This document shows, in pieces, positions 56,801-64,000 of a DNA stretch of 64,000 bases. Each line of letters begins with the position of its first letter. The stretch's first letter is position 1. A program made the position numbers and the translations under genes. Source of the DNA: Theristus sp. LFF4_11 (taxonomy: Eukaryota; Nematoda; Chromadorea; Monhysterida; Xyalidae). The DNA lies in assembly GCA_030248135.1 (NCBI GenBank), contig JASANC010002449.1, positions 1 through 64,000 of the forward strand, read 5' to 3'. The notes below the pieces were generated by a model. It worked only from the letters and a program-made list of their open reading frames with translations. It made no database searches and was not told the DNA's origin.

Positions 56801-58872
56801 TGCACAAGTGTGCTGCAGCTCTTTGTGTTCATTTCACAGTATTTTACGGCCTGATTTTTAAATATTTGATCCAGTTTTTTCCAAAAAAACTGATTGGCTA
56901 CTTTTTTGACACATTGATTAGATTCACCAGCTTGTTGACACAGCTAATCGACTTGCTAGATTTGAACGTTCAGCTGCCCGAATGGCAGTTTAGTTTGATA
57001 ATTACAGGTTCACAGTGAAGTACGTGAGTCCAACGTTGTGTTCGAAAGAACTGAAAGCGTTTCAAGTGCAGCAAGACCGACTGGGCGAGATTGCGGTCAG
57101 TGAATTGTTGGCTGTTATATAATGACTACTCTGACGAATGCAGTGATCGGTTGAAAATTTGAGATTTCCTGTTGCTATTATTGCCGTCATTGTATCGCTC
57201 AACCTTCATATACTACAAAAAACTCATGTGTTACAAGCTTTTGCCAAAGGACCGAGCAGCAAGTGGCACATAAAAGTGGCCTATTCTGCAGGTCACCGTT
57301 CGTCCGAACGTTCGTGAAGTGGCGGCTAACTACAAATTGGAAGAGTGCACAATGGAGCTGCAAATCAGTCTGCCAGCCAACTATCCACTCGCTCAGCCGA
57401 CGGTCGAAACGAAGAATGTTGCAGCGAGCAAGGAGATCCAACGAAAGTGGCTGCGCCAGTTGACCGTCTTCCTCGCACACCAGGCAACGTTGACACACAT
57501 TTTCGCTATTTTGCAACTTTAGTTGAAATTAAGGTATGCAGCTGATCTGGTGTGCTCGTCTGACTGAGATCTGCTTTCTAGGTTTGCTGATGTTTTACCC
57601 AGCCTATAAGATCTGTCTGTGGTAAAACACGTTTGGCAGTGGTGCCCGTCGCACTGAAGAGCCAGGGGGCACCGCGGTATGCGTCTATCTGGCTGAACCG
57701 CAAACAGCGAACTTCATGTTTTGTATTCCAAGCAGTGTGACAGTTTGATTGAGCGACCGACTGATTGAAGAGATCATCAATATTTTGTAAATGTTATTTT
57801 AAAATATACCTTCAGAACGGCTCAATTCTTGACGCGTTGCTGATGTGGAAGAGCAACATCGACAAGCACATGGCCGGTGCTGAAGACTGCGCGATTTGCA
57901 TGGCCACTGTGCACTCCGTCAGCTATCAGCTGCCCCGAGTCACTTGTAAACAGTGCAAACATAAATTTCATGCCGATTGCTTGGTGAGCGCTTTTTAGTT
58001 TGCACGTGCACTTTTGCTGATTGGAAATGCTCATTTAGTCATTTTTGGTCTCGTGAAAAATTGGCAAATACCGAAATTTTTCCGGTAAAATTTCCGGAAA
58101 ATTTTCACGAAATTATATTTTCAGAAAAATTCAACCTCTAGAAAAAAAAACCAGACCCATTATTCAATAGCGACAAAAAAACTCAGTCATTTGGCCCAGT
58201 ATACCGCACAAAAGGTTTTTTAATAGACAGTTCATCTATCAGAACAGCTTGGTGTTGCCTCCATCATAGGGACTAGATAGATGCGATAATGCAATGTCTA
58301 ACTTGAAGTTTTGTGAACGTATTGGTCAGAAACTATGCGGCGAAAAAAGGAAAATCAATTTATCCAACAAATGAGTTCATAAAAACAGAAAGAATCGATA
58401 AAGAACGCGGTCTTTTCTCCGTTTTTAAGTTGACATTTTGAAAACCCCGTGAGATAAAAACGGGTTTTTGGTTTTCCCATTAAAACGGATTTCTGCCATT
58501 GCCAACCCTAACGATAATTGTTTTGTATTGTTGTTTTGCGCTCGGATTTGTTCACAGGCTGTCGACTGGTTACAGTAAAATTGACATGAGTTCATTGAAA
58601 TGTCATTCTGCCGGAACCGGAAAGCAATATGTAGGAATTGCAGTTGAGATGAAGGCAGATTTTGTAGATCATAGTTCTAATGCACATTATACCCGATTCA
58701 GCCAGCCAATAGCCAATCAGCTAATACTGAAGAAATTCCAGTCGCACCGCACAAGCTGTTTCTGAAAAAGTTGTTTTTGTAAATATATTCTAATTCATTG
58801 ACGTGTTTTCAGTACAAGTGGTTCAACACAAGCAGCAAGTCGTCGTGCCCGTTATGTCGATCAGTGTTTTGA
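43712..58872 (+). CDS. LTN1: Listerin, E3 ubiquitin ligase of ribosome quality control
   Basis: Binds 60S ribosomes carrying stalled nascent chains (with NEMF) and ubiquitylates the chain. Exons: 43712-43750, 46038-46430, 46702-47009, 47187-47394, 47532-47720, 48029-48207, 48663-48786, 48925-49678, 49764-49976, 50210-50325, 50515-50676, 51070-51276, 51361-51591, 52022-52069, 52132-52355, 52583-52870, 52938-53067, 53405-53642, 54055-54229, 54403-54501, 54682-54768, 55340-55469, 55796-55999, 56301-56412, 56660-56807, 57008-57095, 57292-57483, 57816-57983, 58813-58872. Sum 5,514 nt, 1,837 codons plus stop, phase kept throughout; human is near 1,800. The N-terminus MSHKPQRRKGNRQ / SSAKAAALLEHAG matches the family's basic start and ribosome-binding region. 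A long HEAT-like helical middle follows, then an RWD-type domain (ISLPANYPLAQP). The terminal RING has CAIC, CKQC, HADC and CPLC. The donor after LAHQ is GC. Middle exon edges are less sure. Confidence 0.94.
44418..44482. repeat. G-rich patch
   Basis: Runs of eight to ten G alternate with GCG and AT spacers, preceded by GGTGAAAGTGGGACCTTC. The lead-in resembles the terminus of the G-rich element at 61226 (GCGAAAGCGGGACCTCGG), so this may be a decayed relative. Confidence 0.5.
44778..44809. repeat. poly(T) tract
   Basis: About 30 consecutive T on the plus strand, in the first intron of LTN1. It could be the tail of a minus-strand retroposed fragment, but nothing recognisable lies next to it. 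Confidence 0.7.
45118..45690. repeat. host repeat R, copy 2, uninterrupted
   Basis: Continuous sequence corresponding to the three pieces of copy 1. It carries a single TTAA at 45204-45207, where copy 1 has element C, and a single GTTGAACC at 45315-45322, where copy 1 has Y1. It is therefore the empty-site allele of both insertions. It lies inside LTN1 intron 1 in the same orientation. Confidence 0.85.
48263..48445. repeat. inverted repeat in an LTN1 intron
   Basis: AAGCAGTTTTACTCCAG near 48266-48282 is the inverse of CTGGAGTAAAACTGCT near 48427-48442. The right part TTTTGGAACACCCTGG resembles the mariner-type ends elsewhere. Probably a small non-autonomous element. Confidence 0.45.
50747..50928. 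mobile_element. short MITE in an LTN1 intron
   Basis: The left end AAGGCGGAAACACCATTAAG and the right end, read inverted, AAGGCGCGTTTAGCAATTAG are related inverted repeats that continue through TTTTTCGTCCGTACG. TTAAGGC at the left and GCCTTTA at the right recall the ends of the MITE at 19039-19173 and of foldback Y3. Confidence 0.6.
53795..53920. mobile_element. Y1-related fragment
   Basis: AAAACGGCAAAAAACCGG and ending AAACCAACTCTAAC resemble the AAACCGG-rich interior and CCAACCCTA terminus of Y1. It lies in the LTN1 intron before exon 54055-54229. Confidence 0.4.
54813..54865. mobile_element. fragment of the 94-bp CAGGGT MITE family
   Basis: CAGGGTACCAAAAACCGTAA followed by CCTGCAACGCTGCAG and TACCTGCATG matches, with decay, the MITE at 58968-59061. 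The right terminus is missing. Confidence 0.5.
58050..58515. mobile_element. Y1-related element in the last LTN1 intron
   Basis: The segment runs from AAAATTGGCAAATACCG, through runs such as TTTCCGGTAAAATTTCCGG, to CATTGCCAACCCTAACG at its right end. This is the Y1-type terminus in the same orientation. It makes most of the 829-bp last intron. Left end and duplication are not certain. Confidence 0.5.
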
Positions 58873-58967
58873 AGTTTGAGTGATTCGAAAATTTTTACCA
58901 GCTCAGTTTTTGATGAGTTTTTATTGCGATGCGAATGTTCAATGTTTGAGGATTTTATGTCGCAAAA

Positions 58968-59061
58968 CAGGGTTTTTAGTAAAAAGCGTAACCTGTAGCG
59001 ATGCAGGTAGCTCTAAATTTTTACCTGCGCTATGCAGGTCACATACAGGTAAAAAACCCTG
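58968..59061. mobile_element. 94-bp MITE with 8-bp duplication
   Basis: Inverted termini CAGGGTTTTTAG and GTAAAAAACCCTG are flanked on both sides by TCGCAAAA (58960-58967 and 59062-59069). The interior contains repeated CCTG...GCAGG palindromes. It lies 95 bp past the LTN1 stop, so it probably sits in the 3' UTR. hAT-type by duplication length. Confidence 0.85.
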
Positions 59062-59467
59062 TCGCAAAATGTAAAATTAGTGTTTTGTTATTGTTATTCT
59101 TTGGAGCTCGTGGTTTCTTTTTTGCTTCAGGCCTTCACTGTTTCTTGCAGCGTTGTTTTTCTACGTAACGGGTTACAACTGTTGGAAGTGAACTCGTAGA
59201 CATCTTGTTGTTATTCCTGACAATTATGGACATCATTTAGTGTTGGGAAATAATGTTCACATTCATTTTCAATCCGACACTACTGTGCGGTGATAGACTT
59301 TTTGCTTTGTTTTTGTTGCCTGTGATTTTTTCTTCGTATCGTTATGTCTTTTTCGCTTTTCTGTTCATGCTTCTGTATTTTTATTCTAGTGTATGGCAAA
59401 TGTTATTGAATTAGAAACGGAATCATGGTGATGATTGAATTTTGAATCTTATCGGCCTCACGTCAGT

Positions 59468-59697
59468 GAGAATTTTTATTTTTATTTTATTTTTTTTATT
59501 TGTTCGCGCGCCGGTTCCGGAAACCCTAAGGTACCAAATTCCGGCGGAAACGGGCAATACTGCCCCGAGCCCAATTTACCCTCGGCTCTGTTGTTGATCA
59601 TTAGATGTTGTTGTCACTTTTGTTTCTCCATTGTGTGTCTTGTCCGCAGCGATGTTCGAACTTTCCACCTGCAGAACGGAGAGACGCGACGTGAGTG
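59468..59697 (-). mobile_element. tRNA-derived SINE, copy 1 (degraded head)
   Basis: Same body as copy 2: CGCGCCGGTTCCGGAAA, GGCAATACTGCCCCGAGCCC and the TTTTATTTTTATTTTA run that is an A-rich tail on the minus strand. The tRNA-like head is mutated (GATGTTCGAACTTTCC). Confidence 0.7.
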
Positions 59698-59723
59698 AAC
59701 AGAGTGAACGTGGTCGGAAGTTT

Positions 59724-59964
59724 TATTTTTATTTTTATTTAATTATACGCGCGCCGGTTCCGGAAACTCAAAGGTACCAAACTCCGGCGGAGACGGGCAA
59801 TACTGCCCCGAGCCCAATTTTACCCTCGGCTCAGGAGGGAATAGACCATTAGATGTTCATTGGTCACTCTAATTTTCCACGAGTATGTCTTGTCCACGGC
59901 GAGGTTCGAACCCGGTACCTACAGAACTGTAGGCCGAAGTTCTACCGCTACGCCACGGACGCGA
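59724..59964 (-). mobile_element. tRNA-derived SINE, copy 2
   Basis: Read on the minus strand, the head begins GCGTCCGTGGCGTAGCGG, a typical tRNA A box (complement of 59943-59958), and has the B box GGTTCGAACC at 59903-59912. A unique body follows, then a tail of TAAATAAAAATAAAAATAAAA. About 90% like copy 1, in the same orientation. It has no coding capacity, and SINEs of this kind rely on a LINE reverse transcriptase, none of which is visible here. Confidence 0.82.
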
Positions 59965-60177
59965 CAAATCGTGTGTACCGCGCACTACCGTAACCCGTGT
60001 GCCCGAACTTCAAACATAAGACTGTTTGTTGCAATCGTATGAACGGTGTCCACCAATAGAGTAGCTTTTGCTGGCAATCAGGGACGTTTTTAGAAAATCG
60101 TGTCGAGACCCATTGGAAAGCTACCGTAATCCTTGAACTCCAGTTTTGACAGTTAGCTTTGCTTTGCTTTATTGCGC

Positions 60178-60206
60178 CTTTATTTATTTATTTATTTATT
60201 TATTTA
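60178..60206. repeat. TTTA microsatellite
   Basis: Six to seven copies of TTTA or TTAT in series. Confidence 0.85.
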
Positions 60207-60316
60207 GCAAAAACATAATTTTTTGGAGGGGGACGGATTTGTCCTGTCCCCAAATCTCCCCAAATCCACGTGCCTCCGTGTTCCGTGGTTTTGTTAAAGG
60301 TGCGCAGCGTGTTGTG

Positions 60317-61001
60317 TAGGGTTGTTAAAAAAACAAAAATCGTCATTTTTGTTTTTTTTAATTTTTTTTAATTTAAAAACTATAGTTGTGCTAAATCAAT
60401 CAGGGAGTTCGAAGAACCACATATGATATGCAAGCGCCTCCGGAATGACTCCCGTATGGCGGAACTTTGGAGATATTGTTTTGGTGATCTCAATTACCCC
60501 TTTTCCAAACCGTTACCATGCCTCTTCTAGTGTTTTGTTTGACCCCCAAAACGTCACTAATTGTCCTTAGCCCAAGTGAAAATACACATACCGGCTTTAA
60601 ATTCCATCAATTCTGATGATGTGTCGCGACGGCAGGACACGAAACGGCAACCAGACAACGTAACGCTTGCAAACGGAGCAGCTCGGACGCAAAATTAAGA
60701 TTGCGAAGCGAATCGTCACCTCATCTGCATCGGAAATGGTAAGCCTACCTTTGGGACGCTCAAAAACTTCATCGCAGATGTTGTTGAAGCCTGAAATCAG
60801 TCGGCAAAACGGTCCAAAATCGACTGCTAAAGGTTTTACGAGGTAATATCAAAGAAAATTTTTGTTGAACTTTCGAAAAATTGTGCCAAAATTGAAGTTT
60901 TCAGAGCATATTAGAGGAAAATTTTTCGAATTTTTTTTAAATTGGCATTTTTGTTTTTTTAATCACGTTTTTTTAAGTTTGATTTTTGTTTAACAACCCT
61001 A
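60317..61001. mobile_element. hAT-like element X (685 bp)
   Basis: Starts TAGGGTTGTTAAA, ends GTTTAACAACCCTA, and has a perfect 8-bp duplication GTGTTGTG at 60309-60316 and 61002-61009. Same orientation as the copies at 42-43 kb, about 90% alike by eye. Non-coding. Confidence 0.88.
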
Positions 61002-61114
61002 GTGTTGTGTGCATATGAAATATGGGTCACTTTGGCTGCGCGCAGCCTCCGTGTAGTGTCCGTGGTTTTGTCAAGCGTGCAGCCTCCGTGTTGCATCCGT
61101 GGTTTTGTGAAAGG

Positions 61115-61203
61115 CCCCAAAAACGAGGTTTTCAGAGCATATCAGACTGGAGGGCAATTTTTCGATTTTTTTAAATCTGCATTTTTGTTTTTTTTATTTA
61201 GTT
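61115..61203. mobile_element. X family fragment
   Basis: GAGGTTTTCAGAGCATAT followed by GGCAATTTTTCGATTTTTTT matches the right part of X elements. Upstream of it GCAGCCTCCGTGT...TCCGTGGTTTTGT is repeated twice, and once more before 60300. Confidence 0.6.
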
Positions 61204-61225
61204 TTAAAACAAAAACAACCCCAAT

Positions 61226-62338
61226 CAGTAGCGAAAGCGGGACCTCGGGTGAGGGGGGGGGGGTGTTTGCCTAATTTTAGAGGGGGGGTCAGGTGCCTTC
61301 TCGGTGAGGGGGGGTGCACGGGCAGCAAATTTTCCTGAGGGGGGGGGGTGCACTGGCAGAAAAATTTCGTGAGGGGGGGGGGTGCACGGGATCGCACGGG
61401 TAATACCAAATTTTTGCCTTAGAAAAACACAGAAATTCTTGTAAAATACAGAATATTTTGTGCAAACAAGCTGCTTGTTTGGTCAGAAACAACAAAATCT
61501 ATGCAGGGGCAGACACAAACGTCAAGAAAAATGCAAAAATTACGGTATTTTTGGAAAAAATTGAGATGAGATTGACCACCGTGAGGGGGGGGGGGTGCGA
61601 GGCGATCCGTGTTTTCTCGCGGAGGGGGGTGGGGGAGTCTAGTACCCGTGTCGAGGTAAAGGGGGGGAGGGGGGGTACACGGGTATCTGCCCGTGCACGG
61701 GAAGGATTTTTGGCTGAGGGGGGGTGGACAGTACCGTGGGCCCAAAAAAATTTTCGAGGGGGGGGTATGGTACCGTGGGGGGGGGGGTGCCGACCAAAAA
61801 GTGAGGGGGGTCCAACCTATGGTAACGTGGGACCCCCCCAGGGGGGTCCCATGGGGGGGTGCATTTTTTCAAAATTTTCTGTGGGGGGGGTCCACCCCCC
61901 CCACCCCCCCAGGAAAATTTTTAGCGCAAAGTTGGAAGGAAAAACGCAAAATTTTGCTGCAAAATCTTTGAAATTACAATGAAGATGGCCAAGTTATCAT
62001 ATATGCAGCTTATATTATGGACTTTATAGACGAAAAATCATGATTTTCGAAAATCAGTTTTGGGTGTGCAGAAAATTTTGGGGGGGGGGGGGGTGTCCGC
62101 CAGACAAAATTTCATGGGGGGGGTGGGGGGGGGGGGGTGTCGGCCAAATTTTCGAGGGGGGGGGGGGGTACGATGGGGGGGGGTGCCCTGTTTTAGGGGG
62201 GGGGGGGGTGGCACGGTGCCCCCCCCACCCCCCCCACCCGACGGTCTCGGGTGCTCTGGGGGGGGGGTGTACCCCCCCCCCCCCCCCCCCCCCCGCCCAC
62301 GGTACTGGGGGTGGACCCCCCCCGCACTTTCGCTACTG
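61226..62338. mobile_element. G-rich element with 8-bp duplication
   Basis: Inverted ends CAGTAGCGAAAG and CTTTCGCTACTG enclose about 1.1 kb that is largely a degenerate tandem array of G runs (six to sixteen G) joined by TGCACGGG, AAATTTT and GTGAGG spacers, with C runs near the right end. The duplication ACCCCAAT is at 61218-61225. On the right it is split by a later X insertion but is restored as 63058-63065. No protein is credible here; the frames are artefacts of G runs. Confidence 0.8.
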
Positions 62339-62340
62339 AC

Positions 62341-63051
62341 TAGGGTTGTTAAACAAAAATGAAAATTTTTTTTTTAAAGTGATTAAAAAAAAAACAAAAA
62401 TGCCGATTTTTTTTTTAAAAATTCGAAAAATTTTCCTCTAATATGCTCTGAAAACCTCAATTTTGGCACAATTTTTCGAAAGTTCAACAAAAATTTTCTT
62501 TGATTATACCTCGTAAAACCTTTAGCAGTCGATTTTGGGCCGTTTTACCGACTGATTTTAGGCTTCGACAACATCTGCGATGAAGTTTTTGAGCGTCCCA
62601 AAGCTTAGCCTACCATTTCCGATGCAGATAAGGTGACGATTCGCCTCGCAGAGCGTCCGATTGTGCTCGCTGCTCCGTTTGCAAGCGCTACGTTGTCTGG
62701 TTGCTGCTTCGTGTCGTGTCGTCGCGACACCATCAGAAGAATTGATCGAATTTCAAGGCGGTATGTTTGTCTTCACTTTAGCATTAGCTTAGCTGGGGAC
62801 AATTAGTGACGTTTTGGAGGTCAAAACACAAGAAGAGGCATGGTGACGGTTTGGAAAAGGGGTAATTGAGGTCACCAAAACAAAATCTGCAAAGTTCCGC
62901 CATACGGGTGTCATTCGGGAGGCGCTTGCATATCATATGTGGTTCTTCGGACTCCCTGATTGATTTAGCACAACTTTGATTTTTGAAATTTTAAAAAAAA
63001 AAATTAAAAAAAAAAACAAAAATGACGATTTTTGTTTTTTTAACAACCCTA
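62341..63051. mobile_element. hAT-like element X, reverse orientation (711 bp)
   Basis: TAGGGTTGTTAAAC at the left, TTAACAACCCTA at the right, duplication CTACTGAC at 62333-62340 and 63052-63059. The interior is the reverse complement of the copies at 42,197 and 60,317. It landed on the right terminus of the G-rich element and ends 233 bp before the PWWP start codon. Confidence 0.88.
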
Positions 63052-63284
63052 CTACTGACCCCAATCACCCTATCACACACTGTCGCCGTCGCCCCCCCCC
63101 CCCCTCCCCTCTCCCACCCACCCCCAATATCTTCCAGCTAGCTATTCAATCTAAAACTAAATTAAATCTGTGCAGATTTTGAAATTTAGCCAAATCTGCT
63201 GCAACCGCACCGCATACCGCAACTCTACTGAGTGTGGCTGATCAGAAGCAAATCAAAAATTATTGCGTTTCATGCACAAAAAAG

Positions 63285-64000
63285 ATGGCGATGCAAAAGC
63301 CGGGCGATTTAGTTTGGGCAAAAATGCGCGGTTATCCAGCATGGCCGGCAAAGGTGAGTCGTGGTGTGGTGGTGAGTGCCAGACAAAGACGAAATCCCGA
63401 GCCGCGCGTTTTGTGTTCGTTTTATTTTATTCAATTTTTCACAACTTTTTTCGCGGTGATTGCTCGGAACACTCACTTCACTCGCACATGATAAAAACGA
63501 TTCTAGCGAGAAGCAAGTGACTTGTCGCAGCTGCGACTGCCCCCCCCCCCCAGCAGCTGTTGGTTTATCGAGTGTGTTACCATTTGCAGGTGATCAACAG
63601 CGACGATTGTACGCTGCTCACGTGCCCCATGGGCAAACAGTTGATCCGGTTTTTTGGCACCGCTGAAATCGCGTGCATGAAACCGAACGACTTGTTTGCG
63701 TACGAGCAGGTACAGACAGATTGCGGACGGACGGTGGATTGTAAAAGAAACGGGCATTGTGAAATCATTGTGAACTGGTGAAGCAGTTCTCAGTTCTTAA
63801 ATTTTTCGTGACTGGTATGCTGATTGGTTGCATCCAGCTTGTGGTGGTAATATGGTTTGGGAGCATGACTAATCAATGAGCCCGTTCCAAAATCAATCCG
63901 TTGATCGGCTTATGATCAAACTCAGAACTCTGTGTCGCTGATGATTTTTTCATGTTCAGAAACGTGACAAATTCGAGAAACCGAGCAAAATTCGCCATTT
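63285..64000 (+). CDS. PWWP-domain chromatin protein, HDGF/GLYR1-like, 3' truncated by the window
   Basis: Exons 63285-63353, 63590-63709 and 63960 onward join in phase 0. The protein begins MAMQKPGDLVWAKMRGYPAW, then PAK, VINSDD, IRFFGTAEIACMKPNDLFAYEQ in two stretches, and KRDKFEKPSKIRHF. This is a complete PWWP domain: the aromatic cage residues (W in VWAKM, W in PAWPAK, F in RFFGT) are present. The family reads methylated H3K36 on nucleosomes. The LFAYEQ...KFEKPSK tail resembles HDGF/LEDGF, while GLYR1 has a similar N-terminal PWWP; the missing C-terminus would decide. An out-of-frame ATG lies 13 bases upstream of the chosen start (63272). Confidence 0.85.

Larger units (their letters stand above)
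58873..63284. other. intergenic region between LTN1 and the PWWP gene
   Basis: There is no exon here. Contents: a small MITE in the presumed LTN1 3' UTR, AT-rich DNA to 59,460, two SINE copies, a TTTA microsatellite, two full X elements, an X fragment and a G-rich element. The unassigned remainder is about 63,066-63,284, the presumed promoter and leader of the PWWP gene. Confidence 0.75.

Noticed and set aside
61458..62362. Glycine- and proline-rich frames of 70 to 174 codons
   Set aside because: They translate G and C homopolymer runs of a transposon-borne satellite; base-call length errors alone would change the frame.

Overview
This is animal nuclear DNA. Every gene is broken into many short exons with GT-AG (twice GC-AG) introns, and the products are metazoan: a fibulin, the ER chaperone GRP94, the ribosome quality-control ligase Listerin and a PWWP chromatin reader. 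Introns are mostly short, and the intergenic DNA and large introns are packed with non-autonomous DNA transposons, two tRNA-derived SINEs and satellites. I read it as an invertebrate but cannot fix the phylum.

Layout. 1-3,629: 3' flank with a mariner-type MITE. 3,690-22,069 (minus): an almost complete fibulin-1-like gene with an anaphylatoxin-like exon, eleven EGF modules and the fibulin C-terminal module; further N-terminal exons up to about 22.6 kb are ambiguous. Its last intron holds a 4.4-kb array of a 27-bp unit ending in a purine tract; another intron holds two abutting 3-kb foldback elements flanked by TTAA. 26,892-33,098 (minus): complete HSP90B1/GRP94, 17 exons, 792 codons plus stop, signal peptide and KDEL. 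34.2-43.5 kb: transposons nested several levels deep. 43,712-58,872 (plus): complete LTN1/Listerin, 29 exons, 1,837 codons plus stop, C-terminal RING. 58.9-63.1 kb: a 94-bp MITE, two SINEs and three 8-bp-TSD elements, one a G-rich satellite carrier. 63,285-64,000 (plus): first exons of an HDGF/GLYR1-like PWWP gene, cut by the window edge.

The genes are unrelated in pathway: GRP94 folds secreted proteins in the ER (fibulin would be such a cargo), Listerin ubiquitylates stalled nascent chains, and the PWWP protein is nuclear. The exon models were built by hand from conserved protein patterns, splice consensus and phase. GRP94, LTN1 and the main fibulin model keep phase across all joins and have total lengths divisible by three. 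The strongest structural result is that the nesting order of the transposons can be read directly, because target-site duplications and one uninterrupted copy of the host repeat (45.1-45.7 kb) are present. I saw no clear new enzymatic system.
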